A stretch of DNA of 64,000 nucleotides, taken from the NCBI RefSeq assembly GCF_003075455.1, contig NZ_QDAE01000002.1, forward strand, positions 228,040 to 292,039, in the 5' to 3' direction. Source of the stretch: Arthrobacter sp. Bz4 (GTDB lineage: Bacteria > Actinomycetota > Actinomycetes > Actinomycetales > Micrococcaceae). Each line of letters starts with the position of its first letter. The stretch's first letter is position 1. This document shows positions 49,163 to 57,945 of this stretch, piece after piece. Under the pieces are notes generated by a model that saw only the letters and a program-made list of their open reading frames with translations, had not been told where the DNA came from and ran no database searches. The translations under genes were made by a program, and so were the position numbers.

Positions 49163-49920
49163 GCGCCAACCACCTGGGGGACGAAGCGCTGATCAATAGT
49201 CCTGCTGTCAGCAGTATTGAGTTGAGGCCAGGTGCGTTGCTGAAGTTCAGTGAGTGAAAGTTCAGAGCTCCGTGACCGACCGTTGTTCCCTTTGGCAGTG
49301 ACTTTCAACCTGCGGGTTTGCAAATGACCTGATCCGGTTCCCAACCCGCCCCACTGATTGTCGGAGACACTGAGTACCGCCTCACTCTGTGGCCAGGCTC
49401 CGATGGTAATGAGCGCTGCTCCCCGTTGCCTTAACCGTGCCCGCAGCCGAGCAGCATCGGTGCTGGTAATAGTTGCCGGCGCGGTGGTCAAAATGATTGA
49501 CACCACATCCACCATTGCCGCAGTCACAGTGAGCCACTGGCCGTCGAGGTGGGGGATAAGAATAAGACGGTCTAGATCAATGCCCAGATTTGCTGCAGCT
49601 TCTACATTGAAATCAGGGATACCTATCACGCTGCACCACGCGCCTGAACCCGAGGGGCCAGCAAGCAATGCCATTGCCAGCGTGGTGGAGTTCTCAACCG
49701 AGTAAGCCGCTCCCGCCATCAATCCTCCACCGGGAAGGATCCGTCCCAGAGCGGGAATGGTGGGTAAACGCCGTGAGCCCAACCGGCTTCCCTGCATCTG
49801 ATTGATCTTTTCCTGCAACCCCGACTCGCTGCGCAGCTGACCAGCAAGTTCAGGTACCAGCAGGTCCTGATCCAGGGTGGTGCCCGGGGACATCCGGGGG
49901 CTTATTGCTAGTGCAGTCAC
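49159..49920 (-). CDS. ImuA-like RecA-fold protein
   Basis: This 253-residue protein sits first in the SOS operon. It has weak RecA-type features: G-G-G-L-M-A-G-A-A-Y-S-V-E in place of the usual Walker A, and a D-L-D-R-L-I-L-I-P region. The P-loop lysine and Thr/Ser are missing, so ATP hydrolysis is doubtful. Position and length match ImuA/ImuA' proteins, which recruit the mutasome. ATG or GTG start at 49920 lies about 10 bases downstream of the LexA box on this strand. Confidence 0.82.
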   Translation of the reverse strand: MTALAISPRMSPGTTLDQDLLVPELAGQLRSESGLQEKINQMQGSRLGSRRLPTIPALGRILPGGGLMAGAAYSVENSTTLAMALLAGPSGSGAWCSVIGIPDFNVEAAANLGIDLDRLILIPHLDGQWLTVTAAMVDVVSIILTTAPATITSTDAARLRARLRQRGAALITIGAWPQSEAVLSVSDNQWGGLGTGSGHLQTRRLKVTAKGNNGRSRSSELSLTELQQRTWPQLNTADSRTIDQRFVPQVVGA

Positions 49921-49930
49921 CCCTTAATAT

Positions 49931-49946
49931 TCGAAGATATGTTCGA
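49931..49946. promoter_or_regulatory. LexA (SOS) box
   Basis: TCGAAGATATGTTCGA differs at one position from the palindromic actinobacterial SOS box TCGAACATATGTTCGA. It lies between the divergent imuA-like and SRAP genes, 11 bases from one start and 77 from the other, so one site may control both. Confidence 0.88.
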
Positions 49947-50022
49947 TTAAGTCAATCGGTTGGTTTGGTCCTCAGGCACCCCGGGAATGAGGTTTGAAGC
50001 TACCCCGGAGTACCCTATCCTC

Positions 50023-50733
50023 ATGTGCGGACGTTTTGTGGTGGCGGGATCTGACCGGGACCTGATAGACCTATTTGACGTTGATTTCGTGGATAAGGAT
50101 CTACCTGAGCCTTCCTACAATGTGGCGCCCACTGACACCGTGAGACTTCTCATGGAACGACTCGACGACACAGGTGAAACACCCACTAGACGGCTCACCA
50201 CAGCACGGTGGGGGCTGGTACCTTCCTGGATGAAAGACCCCAAAAAAGGTCCCCCCTTGATCAATGCCCGGGCCGAGACCATCCTTGAGAAACCATCCTT
50301 CCGCACCGCTGCCTCCCGGCGCAGGGGCATCGTGATGGCCAACGGGTATTACGAGTGGGAGAAGGGTCCCGAGGGTAAAATTCCCATCTACCTCCACGGC
50401 CAAACCAGCGACATGCTAGCTTTCGCCGCCTTATACGAATACTGGCCGGATCCAACCCTTCCCGAGGACCATCAGGACAAGTGGTTGCGCAGTTGCACCA
50501 TTATCACCACGACCGCCAGCGACACCCTCGGTCATATTCATGACCGGACACCACTCATCCTTCCGGCAGACCTGTATTCAGACTGGCTTAACCCAAAAAT
50601 GACCGGTAGTTCCGACGTGCAGGCACTGATTGACGCCATTCCGGAACCGAAACTTGTCCCCCGGGTAGTTGGCAACGCCGTCGGATCGGTCCGCAACAAT
50701 GGGCCCCAACTAATCGAACCAGTTGCCTCTTGA
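50023..50733 (+). CDS. SOS response-associated peptidase (SRAP/YedK/HMCES)
   Basis: SRAP proteins form a protective thiazolidine cross-link with abasic sites in single-stranded DNA. After methionine removal the nucleophile is Cys2 (M-C-G-R-F). Other active-site segments are Y-N-V-A-P-T, the glutamate in N-G-Y-Y-E-W and the histidine in I-H-D-R-T-P. ATG 50023 is required for the Cys2 N-terminus; the longer frame from 49960 would hide it. 236 residues. It is divergent from the mutasome operon across the LexA box. Confidence 0.95.
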   Translation: MCGRFVVAGSDRDLIDLFDVDFVDKDLPEPSYNVAPTDTVRLLMERLDDTGETPTRRLTTARWGLVPSWMKDPKKGPPLINARAETILEKPSFRTAASRRRGIVMANGYYEWEKGPEGKIPIYLHGQTSDMLAFAALYEYWPDPTLPEDHQDKWLRSCTIITTTASDTLGHIHDRTPLILPADLYSDWLNPKMTGSSDVQALIDAIPEPKLVPRVVGNAVGSVRNNGPQLIEPVAS

Positions 50734-51614
50734 GAACTACATCTACCCGGGACTTTTCGGTCCTCGTGATCAGCGCCAACCGCGATAAACATCTCGCGAA
50801 CCTTGTGATTGGGTTGAATCGTTCAACCCGTACGCCTGCAGAGCTGGTCGTTGTGTATATGGGTCAGCCCAACCCCACTCCACTGGACACCGCAATCCCA
50901 TTACGTCTGGTTCATCTTCCGGCATCCGGGTCTGGGACTTTGAACCTTGCGGCTGCACGGAATGCCGCCGCTGCAGCGGCTTCCACTGATACTTTGGTTT
51001 TTCTGGATGTTGACTGCATACCTGCCACCAGGCTCTGTGAAACCTTGATGCGGGACCTCGATAGTTTGGGTGGTCTGGTGATGGCCCAACCCCGCTATCT
51101 AAGCGAGGCCGGGTTTCCGATGGATGATTGCGACGCCGGACTAATGCGTGCCTCGATCCCGCACCATGCCCGCACCATGTTGGCACCCGCTGATGGCGAG
51201 CCCCCCGCCGCAACTGAGAAGTATGAGCTGTTTTGGTCTCTGGGTTTCGCGGTAGCGGCCGACGATTTCACCCTGATAGGCGGGTTTGATGAATCCTTCA
51301 CTGGGTACGGCGGGGAAGACACCGACTTTTCCTTCACTGCCCGTGAGAGGGGGGTCATCCTTTCCTTCTCAGCCGCCACCATGTTCCACCAGCATCATGG
51401 GGTCACCAGCCCACCCCTGCAGCACTTCACTGACATAGTTGCCAATAGCCTGGTGTTTCACCACAAATGGGGACTGTGGCCAATGACCGGATGGCTGTCG
51501 GCGTTTGCGGCCGCTGGGTACATCGGCTGGAACGCCGATGCTGAGGGAATCGATGTACTGAAGCACCCCACTGACGACGACGTTGCTGCCGCTCGCGTGA
51601 ATGCGCCCTACTAG
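50730..51614 (+). CDS. Glycosyltransferase family 2 / galactosyltransferase-like
   Basis: A GT-A glycosyltransferase of 294 residues. It has the metal-binding D-V-D in F-L-D-V-D-C and the acceptor-side G-Y-G-G-E-D-T-D-F, typical of GT2/GT27-like enzymes. The TTG start overlaps the SRAP stop as TTGA, so it may be co-transcribed with that SOS gene by proximity. The target glycan is unknown. The next two genes, on the opposite strand, are also glycosyltransferases. Confidence 0.85.
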   Translation: MRTTSTRDFSVLVISANRDKHLANLVIGLNRSTRTPAELVVVYMGQPNPTPLDTAIPLRLVHLPASGSGTLNLAAARNAAAAAASTDTLVFLDVDCIPATRLCETLMRDLDSLGGLVMAQPRYLSEAGFPMDDCDAGLMRASIPHHARTMLAPADGEPPAATEKYELFWSLGFAVAADDFTLIGGFDESFTGYGGEDTDFSFTARERGVILSFSAATMFHQHHGVTSPPLQHFTDIVANSLVFHHKWGLWPMTGWLSAFAAAGYIGWNADAEGIDVLKHPTDDDVAAARVNAPY

Positions 51615-51655
51615 ATACCATCCGATCCAGAACCTGCCGAGTCTGACCCAGTCAA

Positions 51656-52708
51656 CTAAGAGCCAGCTCCCGACGCTTTCGACACCAGATCCAACAACCC
51701 CACCTTGAAACTCTCCTGGCTGACGAACAAGGCCTTCCGCAGGGCGTTCGCATCCGATGCCGCCGCCTGGCGGAGGAGATCCGGCCAGCTGACATCCGAC
51801 CAGCTCTCAGCCATTGGAATCCCCGCTGTGATGGCCAACGCCCGCGCAAAGGCGGCCTGCTCACCGAACGGTCTTTCCTCCGGCACCAGGATGGTGGGGC
51901 GACCAGCTGCGGCCGCCGCTGCAACGGCGTGGTATCCCGCGGAGGTGATGATGATGTCTGCGGCGGCGAGTTCCTGGGCGGGATCCTTCAGAACGCCAAG
52001 CAGGCGAACATTGGGCGGCAGCTCAATGCTCCCGGTGCTCAGCCCTGCCACGTTCCATTGCCAGGAGGGGCAGGATCGAGCGGCCTGGACAAGATCACCG
52101 AGATTTACACCGTTGCCACCCAGGCTGGTCTGCACAGTGATGATCCTGCCGCCTGGCTTTGCCGAATCTGTCTCAGCGCCGCCGGTAGGTGAAAGCATCC
52201 CCAGATACTGGGTCCGATGCCCAAATGCCTCGAGATAGGAGGATTCCTCAAGGCGTCGGGGGTAGTAGGCAACCAGCTCAGAAGCTGACGCATAGGCCAG
52301 CTCATGCACCGCATCGGAGCGATCCCCGGGCATGCGCCGGTAGATGACGGGATACCCACAGAGCCGGGCGAAGATTGCCGCCTCGGCCGAAACATCAATA
52401 ATGATTACCTGCGGATCAAAGTCTCGCCATGCAGCATGCAGCTCAGCGAATCGGTTCCTGATCGCTGAATTGATGGGCGTGTAATGCAGAAATGGTTCCT
52501 CGGGTGTCGGGTATGGCTCGCCGTCGGGCCCGGTGTCAGTCGTGAGCTGGGCAAACCGGGTATGCGGAACTGTCCTGAGTCCGGCGGGTTCGGTGGATCC
52601 AGTGACCAACAGATCGACAACCTGCAAGCGCGCGATGTTCAGGGCGTGGCGCAGGTGTCCCGAACCGTGGTGGTGGGTGTAGTAGGCCACGCGGGGGAGA
52701 GTCGTCAT
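51656..52708 (-). CDS. GT-B glycosyltransferase (MurG/GT28-like)
   Basis: A 350-residue GT-B fold protein: the N-terminal domain starts V-A-Y-Y-T-H-H-H-G-S-G-H-L-R-H, the G-S-G-H motif typical of this group, and the C-terminal nucleotide-binding domain has S-A-G-Y-H-A-V-A-A-A-A-A-A-G-R-P and E-R-P-F-G-E-Q. The sugar donor and acceptor are unknown. Translation starts at ATG 52708 directly after C-rich 12-base repeats instead of a normal ribosome-binding site. Confidence 0.85.
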   Translation of the reverse strand: MTTLPRVAYYTHHHGSGHLRHALNIARLQVVDLLVTGSTEPAGLRTVPHTRFAQLTTDTGPDGEPYPTPEEPFLHYTPINSAIRNRFAELHAAWRDFDPQVIIIDVSAEAAIFARLCGYPVIYRRMPGDRSDAVHELAYASASELVAYYPRRLEESSYLEAFGHRTQYLGMLSPTGGAETDSAKPGGRIITVQTSLGGNGVNLGDLVQAARSCPSWQWNVAGLSTGSIELPPNVRLLGVLKDPAQELAAADIIITSAGYHAVAAAAAAGRPTILVPEERPFGEQAAFARALAITAGIPMAESWSDVSWPDLLRQAAASDANALRKALFVSQESFKVGLLDLVSKASGAGS

Positions 52709-52746
52709 GGGGACGACACGGGGGACGACACGGGGGACAACACGGG
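52709..52746. repeat. 12-base tandem repeat directly before the GT28-like start
   Basis: Three copies of GGGGGACGACAC (first one base shorter, third with one change, G to A). On the minus strand they form the leader right up to the ATG of the glycosyltransferase, where a ribosome-binding site would be expected. Confidence 0.7.
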
Positions 52747-52759
52747 AATCAACACTGGC

Positions 52760-53869
52760 CTAGGATGCCAGCATCTCGGAGTCGGAGAGTATGTCCTGAT
52801 TCACCAGTTCACCGAGGTGCTGCTCATAGTTGGCAATCATCACGCCGGCTGCAAACCGTGCCGCAGAAGCCCGAACCGCGGTGCTGTCCGCTCTGCGCGC
52901 CTGTTCAATTGCCAAGGCAAGGTCTGCAGCAGAGAACCCGCCTGCCACTACTCCGCCGCGCTGGTCAATAATCTCAGCCATCGCACCGCAGGGAAGCGCC
53001 GCCACTGGGGTGCCGCATGCCATGGCTTCGACTGTGGTTAGCCCGAACGGTTCCGCCCACAACGGTGAAGCAATAAAGACGGTCCCGGAGCTGAGGAAAG
53101 ACGCCAGCTGGCCATGGTTCAGGTGACCTACGTGCTGAACTGATTCGCTCAGTAACGGCGCAATGGTTCGGGTGAAGTAGTCCTGATCACTAATGGGTCC
53201 GGCAAAGCGGATCCGCATTCCGGCGAGGGATGCGGCCTCGATCGCAACGTGCAACCCTTTTTCGGGGGTAATCCTGCCGGCCCAGACTGCGGTGTTGGAG
53301 CGCCGGCGGGTCAGTACTCCTGCATGCCATTCATCGAGCCGGATCCCGTTGTGAACAATGCTGATGTCGTCGAGGTGGTTCCGCCACTGCCGTGCATTGG
53401 CCGCTGAAACGCTGACAAACCGTTGCCGAGGCGAGGGACGGTAGCCGGATGCCTCGAAGACGGCAGTCACCCGCGGTAGCAGAGGGGTATGGAGAATGGT
53501 CAACATGGGGGCTGTGGGCGGATCAGCATGCGGTAGCGGGCTGAGAGAGTTGTTGATGACGACGTCGAAATTGCCTTCGTCAATCAGGTTCAGGGTGGTG
53601 TTGTGAGCATCATCCAGGTGGCGTGTCTGCGCGTCACGGGCTGGGCCCTCGGGATGCTTGGCGAAGTGGAACCTGGCGTCAAGCACGGGCACCACGGTGC
53701 CTGTGGTGTGGCTGCCACCCTTGGCGAAAAGAGTGACCGAGTGTCCACGAGCCGTGAGTTCTTCAGTCAACAGCGCAGTATGCATTTCCAGTCCACCCGG
53801 AAATGGGCTGGCAATGGGGTGGTGCAGGTGGGCCATCACGGCAATGTTGAGCGGTTGTGCATGAAGCAT
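52760..53869 (-). CDS. GT4-family glycosyltransferase
   Basis: A GT-B retaining glycosyltransferase of 369 residues. It has the GT4 N-terminal donor loop H-P-I-A-S-P-F-P-G-G-L-E-M-H, the A-G-R-I-T-P-E-K-G segment and the catalytic E-x7-E region in S-P-L-W-A-E-P-F-G-L-T-T-V-E-A-M-A-C-G. Members make or modify cell-surface glycans or glycolipids. It is probably co-transcribed with the GT28-like gene (51 bases apart). Confidence 0.9.
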   Translation of the reverse strand: MLHAQPLNIAVMAHLHHPIASPFPGGLEMHTALLTEELTARGHSVTLFAKGGSHTTGTVVPVLDARFHFAKHPEGPARDAQTRHLDDAHNTTLNLIDEGNFDVVINNSLSPLPHADPPTAPMLTILHTPLLPRVTAVFEASGYRPSPRQRFVSVSAANARQWRNHLDDISIVHNGIRLDEWHAGVLTRRRSNTAVWAGRITPEKGLHVAIEAASLAGMRIRFAGPISDQDYFTRTIAPLLSESVQHVGHLNHGQLASFLSSGTVFIASPLWAEPFGLTTVEAMACGTPVAALPCGAMAEIIDQRGGVVAGGFSAADLALAIEQARRADSTAVRASAARFAAGVMIANYEQHLGELVNQDILSDSEMLAS

Positions 53870-53924
53870 AATAGTAAGTATGCTTCATTCCCGCGAAAAG
53901 TCGACACGGCCAAGCTGGTTTGGC

Positions 53925-54311
53925 CTACTGGTCGGCCTTCTCGGCATGCAGATTCTTGGTGATCAGATCCTGTTTGCGGACTGCCGCATGGGTCGAGCGT
54001 TCAGCTACCAACCAGGCCGGGGGCTCCTGTAGCAGCGCGGTGATGTCCGGCGTCGTAAGCGGTTCGGTGACCCCGCCACGAGCCAGACCGCTGATGGAAA
54101 TGCCCAATTTCTGAGCTACCACTGGGCGGGGGTGCGGTCCGTTGCGGCGGAGCTCCGCGAGCCATTCCGGCGGATTCTGCTGCAGTTCGTTGAACTCCGC
54201 ACGGGTAACGTCGTTGTCCTGGAACTCTTGAGGAGAGGCTGGCAGGTAGATTCCCAGTTTCTTGGCCGCTGTGGCGGGTTTCATGGTCTGGGGGCTTTTT
54301 GCGGGGGTCAT
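53925..54311 (-). CDS. DUF5997 family protein
   Basis: A 128-residue soluble protein with the N-terminal T-M-K-P-A-T-A-A-K-K-L-G-I-Y-L-P-A segment typical of DUF5997, followed by two related parts each containing a P-P-E/A-W-L motif (N-P-P-E-W-L and E-P-P-A-W-L) and K-L-G-I segments. The function is unknown. In many actinobacteria, by my recollection, this gene adjoins the LysR-substrate-domain gene found here 8.6 kb away at 62948. Confidence 0.8.
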   Translation of the reverse strand: MTPAKSPQTMKPATAAKKLGIYLPASPQEFQDNDVTRAEFNELQQNPPEWLAELRRNGPHPRPVVAQKLGISISGLARGGVTEPLTTPDITALLQEPPAWLVAERSTHAAVRKQDLITKNLHAEKADQ

Positions 54312-54340
54312 TCCTTAACCCTAGCTGCCCCCGCCGACCG

Positions 54341-56230
54341 TCAACCGCGTCTGGTGCGCATTTTTGCAAAGAACCCGGCAAGCTCTGCAGTCGCGGTCAG
54401 TGGCAGCACCTGAGCTACATACTGATCCGGGCGAACGACGACGACGACGCCGTCCCGGCTTACGCCCCGCAGGTCGAAGATATCCTCGGCCGGGTTAACG
54501 CCGAAGACCTTTTCCAGATAGTTGAGCTTGAAGGGTCCAACCTGCGGTTTGAACACCGCAGGAACGGCGGTGATGTCCAGGCTTTGGTGATCTTGCTGGT
54601 AGATCACCCTGACATCGAACCACGCGTCCTGGTCAGCACCCACGGGAGTTGCAGCGAGGGGTGACTCTGGTGAATTGGCGAGCCATTCCGCGAAGGTGGC
54701 CACCTTCGATGGTGCACCTGGCAGCGGTTCATCAGCGAAAACGTAGACGCGCCAACGTCCGTCGGCCGTCGCCTGGTGGCCCAGGTGAAGCAGATTGGTG
54801 TCGCAAACACGGGCGACCTGCGCGGACTTGAACCGTTTGCCGATGGGGAACCCGGTGGCGAGTTCCTGATGGGTGGCCTGGCCGACGATGATGGATGGCT
54901 GGTACTCGGTCATGAATCCGGCGGGAAATTCCATGGTGCTGGTGTAAAAGTTTTCGAGTTCCGTGGGGTCCTCAAAGTCTTCTGGTTTTTTGGCCATCAA
55001 CGAAGACCACTGCTTGTCGAAGTCAATCAGGTTCTTGGCTACTACCTGGCGTTCGGCGGAATAGGTGGAGAGCAGGTTATCAGCACTGCGGCCCTCCAGG
55101 ACATGTCCGAGTTTCCAGGCGATATTGAATCCGTCCTGCATCGAGACGTTCATTCCCTGGCCCGCCTTGGCGCTGTGGGTGTGGCAGGCGTCCCCGGTGA
55201 TGAAGACCCGGGGTGTTCGGGTGCCGACCTCCTCGGGGAGGACGTCGTCGAAGCGGTCCGTCAGGCGGTGGCCGACTTCATAGACGCTATGCCAGGCGAC
55301 GTTGCGGACGTCGAGGGTGTAGGGGTGGAGGATCGCGTTGGCCTTATCGATTATTTCAGCAATCGTGGTGCTGCGGATTTCCCCTTTGGTGTGCGCATCG
55401 ACATCACCCAGATCCACATACATGCGGAAGAGGTGACCACCCTCGCGGGGAATGAGGAGGATACTCCCGCCAGTACCGGACTGAATGGCGCACTTCAGCC
55501 GAATGTCTGGGAAGTCGGTGACGGCAAGAACGTCCATGACCCCCCACGCGTGATTCGCCGCGTCGCCGGCGAGCGTGCAGCCGATGGCGCTGCGGACGTT
55601 GCTCCGGGCGCCATCGGCGCCAATCACGTACTTGGCCCTGACCGACCGCTGCGTTCCTTCGAGCGGCCCAGCGGTATGGGCGAGGGTGACAGCAACGGGA
55701 TATTCGCCCTCGTTGGCAACATCGAGCCCGATGAAGTCCAGGCCGTAGTCAGGCTTCATCCGGGTAGGGGAGTTTGCCATGAACTCGGCAAAATAATCGA
55801 GGACGCGCGCCTGATTGACGATCAGGTGCGGAAATTCGCTGACCCCTGCCGGGTCATCGAGAGGGCGGGCGGTCCGGACAATACGGGCGGGATCTGCGGG
55901 GTCCGGTTTCCAGAATGCCATCTCGGTGATCCGGTATGCCTCGGCGGTAATACGCTCGGCGAAACCAAACGCCTGGAACGTCTCAACACTTCGGGCCTGG
56001 ATGCCATCTGCCTGACCAATCGCTAGCCGTCCGGGACGGCGCTCCACAATGCGCGTAGTGATCTCCGGGAACTGGGAGAGCTGGGCGGCCGCGAGCATTC
56101 CGGCTGGGCCGCTGCCGACAATCAGGACGTCAACCTCGTCGGGCAGTTCGTCCGGCCGATCGATACCGACGCCGGACGCTACCTGGACGCGGGGGTCACC
56201 TGATACGTAGCCGTGATGGTGAAAATGCAC
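54341..56230 (-). CDS. FAD-dependent aromatic monooxygenase (phenol/3-hydroxybenzoate hydroxylase type)
   Basis: A 629-residue group A flavoprotein monooxygenase. The dinucleotide motif G-S-G-P-A-G lies near residue 38, the D-G motif in G-A-D-G-A-R-S-N-V near 210, and the FAD/G-D motif in F-I-T-G-D-A-C-H-T-H near 345. The C-terminal ~170-residue thioredoxin-like dimer domain is that of the phenol 2-monooxygenase/MobA group. It is divergent from the Hpa operon, so it is a candidate for making 3,4-dihydroxyphenylacetate from a monohydroxyphenylacetate, replacing HpaBC. The substrate is not proven. Confidence 0.85.
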   Translation of the reverse strand: MHFHHHGYVSGDPRVQVASGVGIDRPDELPDEVDVLIVGSGPAGMLAAAQLSQFPEITTRIVERRPGRLAIGQADGIQARSVETFQAFGFAERITAEAYRITEMAFWKPDPADPARIVRTARPLDDPAGVSEFPHLIVNQARVLDYFAEFMANSPTRMKPDYGLDFIGLDVANEGEYPVAVTLAHTAGPLEGTQRSVRAKYVIGADGARSNVRSAIGCTLAGDAANHAWGVMDVLAVTDFPDIRLKCAIQSGTGGSILLIPREGGHLFRMYVDLGDVDAHTKGEIRSTTIAEIIDKANAILHPYTLDVRNVAWHSVYEVGHRLTDRFDDVLPEEVGTRTPRVFITGDACHTHSAKAGQGMNVSMQDGFNIAWKLGHVLEGRSADNLLSTYSAERQVVAKNLIDFDKQWSSLMAKKPEDFEDPTELENFYTSTMEFPAGFMTEYQPSIIVGQATHQELATGFPIGKRFKSAQVARVCDTNLLHLGHQATADGRWRVYVFADEPLPGAPSKVATFAEWLANSPESPLAATPVGADQDAWFDVRVIYQQDHQSLDITAVPAVFKPQVGPFKLNYLEKVFGVNPAEDIFDLRGVSRDGVVVVVRPDQYVAQVLPLTATAELAGFFAKMRTRRG

Positions 56231-56388
56231 GGTCTTCCTCGCTCACTTCGTTGTGAAAGTTCTTTATTTGAACACGTAATCCGATAATCGAATGACGCTG
56301 CTCACACTGTACGACGGGTATGACCAGCGACACAACGGGTGCCATGATCATGGACTCTTGACGTGGTGCCGGTCACAGTGGATAGTAT

Positions 56389-56400
56389 ATCGTATACGAT
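56389..56400. promoter_or_regulatory. Candidate operator for the GntR regulator
   Basis: ATCGTATACGAT is a perfect 12-base palindrome in the 221-base divergent region, 51 bases before the FAH-RraA start. The GTATAC core is typical of FCD-type GntR operators, and a GntR gene lies in the operon. A related half-site (TTCGTACA) follows at once. Confidence 0.6.
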
Positions 56401-56451
56401 TTCGTACATTGGGAATCGGAGAGAGAGTTCGACGACGACGAGGAGCGCGAT

Positions 56452-57945
56452 ATGACGATGGAGTCCACGACCGAGGCCGTGAGTGCCGAACTGCTGGCCC
56501 GCACCCGGAAGGTGATTGCGGTTCACATCAACTACCCCAGCCGTGCCGCGCAGCGAGGACGTATTCCGCTGCAGCCTTCCTACTTCCTGAAACCCTCCTC
56601 GTCCCTCTCGCTCGGATCGCTTGAGACGCCCGGTGTCGTTGTTCGTCCGCTGGGCTGTGAGCTGCTCGGCTACGAGGGCGAAATCGCTCTCATTATTGGC
56701 ACAGCCGCCCGCAGGGTTAGCCCTGCTCAGGCGTGGGGCCACGTCCAATGGGTGACCGCCAGCAACGACCTGGGTGTTTACGACCTCCGCTACGCAGATA
56801 AGGGTTCAAACGTTCGCTCCAAAGGTGGCGACGGATTCACCCCGGTTGGGCCACGTTTGATTCCAGCGAATGACATCGATCCCACTGCACTGCGGGTGCG
56901 CACCTGGCACAACGAGGAACTCGTCCAGGACGACACCACTGAGGACCTGCTGTTTCCCTTCGCCCAGCTGGTCGCCGATCTGTCACAGCTCCTCACCCTG
57001 GAGGTAGGGGACATTATTTTGACCGGCACCCCGGCCGGTGCGTCGGTGGCGAATCCGGACGACATGGTAGACATCGAGGTCACCGCCGGTGCCTACAGCA
57101 GCGGGCGACTCAGGACCTGCGTGGCGGAGGGAACGACGCCGTTCGCTGACTTCGGCGCTCAACCCAAAGCCGATGACACTCAGCGGGAAGAAGCCTATGG
57201 GTCACGCGAGGCAGCCGGGCTGGAACCGGTAAGCCACGCGCTGGCACCTGAATTGAAGAAGAAGCTGGAGGGCATCGCCACCGCAACGCTGTCCTCACAG
57301 CTGCGCAAGCGTGGGTTGAACAATGTGAGCATTGATGGGTTGCAGGCAACCCGCCCTGACCGCCGAGTGGTGGGGCTGGCCCGCACCCTCCGGTTCGTCC
57401 CCAACCGGGAGGATCTCTTCACCACCCACGGTGGTGGGTTCAACGCCCAGAAACGCGCCATTGACTCGGTGAACGACGGCGAAATTCTCGTCATGGAGGC
57501 GCGGGGCGAAAAGGGTACCGGCACGGTGGGGGACATTCTGGCCATGCGAGCCCAGGTCCGGGGAGCGGCCGCCATCATTACTGATGGCGGTGTTCGTGAC
57601 TATTCGGCTGTTGCTGATCTCGACATGCCGACCTACTTCGCCAACCCCCACCCGGCTGTCCTGGGTCGACGCCACATCCCATGGGACACCGATATCACCA
57701 TCGCGTGCGGCGGAACGACCGTCCAGCCAGGGGACATCATCGTGGCCGACTCGGACGGCATTCTCGTCATCCCGCCGGCACTTGCTGAGGAACTCGTTGA
57801 GGACTGCATCCTGCAAGAGCAGGAAGAGAGGTTCATCCTCGAAATGGTCAAGCAGGGAAGCGGTGTGGACGGGCTTTACCCAATGAATGCCGACTGGAGG
57901 GCGAAATACGTGCAGTGGGTCGCCGACGGAGCAACACGTGGCTGA
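56452..57945 (+). CDS. Fumarylacetoacetate hydrolase domain fused to an RraA-like domain
   Basis: Residues 1-~235 form an FAH domain with the acidic metal-binding pattern (G-Y-E-G-E-I-A-L-I-I-G; N-D-L-G-V-Y-D-L-R; later L-T-G-T-P-A-G). FAH proteins in this pathway (HpaG) decarboxylate and isomerise. Residues ~262-480 form an RraA-like domain, with G-D-I-L-A-M-R-A and I-T-D-G-G-V-R-D, the R-D active-site pair of class II pyruvate aldolase/oxaloacetate decarboxylase relatives. Usual HpaG has two FAH domains; here RraA replaces the second. Likely OPET decarboxylase and/or HHDD isomerase. ATG 56452 has a GAGGAG site. Confidence 0.85.
   Translation: MTMESTTEAVSAELLARTRKVIAVHINYPSRAAQRGRIPLQPSYFLKPSSSLSLGSLETPGVVVRPLGCELLGYEGEIALIIGTAARRVSPAQAWGHVQWVTASNDLGVYDLRYADKGSNVRSKGGDGFTPVGPRLIPANDIDPTALRVRTWHNEELVQDDTTEDLLFPFAQLVADLSQLLTLEVGDIILTGTPAGASVANPDDMVDIEVTAGAYSSGRLRTCVAEGTTPFADFGAQPKADDTQREEAYGSREAAGLEPVSHALAPELKKKLEGIATATLSSQLRKRGLNNVSIDGLQATRPDRRVVGLARTLRFVPNREDLFTTHGGGFNAQKRAIDSVNDGEILVMEARGEKGTGTVGDILAMRAQVRGAAAIITDGGVRDYSAVADLDMPTYFANPHPAVLGRRHIPWDTDITIACGGTTVQPGDIIVADSDGILVIPPALAEELVEDCILQEQEERFILEMVKQGSGVDGLYPMNADWRAKYVQWVADGATRG

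Noticed and set aside
52709..52746. CRISPR-like repeats
   Set aside because: Three directly adjacent 12-base units without spacers form a tandem repeat, not a CRISPR array; no cas genes are present.
54776..56026. 416-codon plus-strand frame opposite the FAD monooxygenase
   Set aside because: An antisense shadow of a clear flavoprotein gene, as expected for GC-rich coding DNA.
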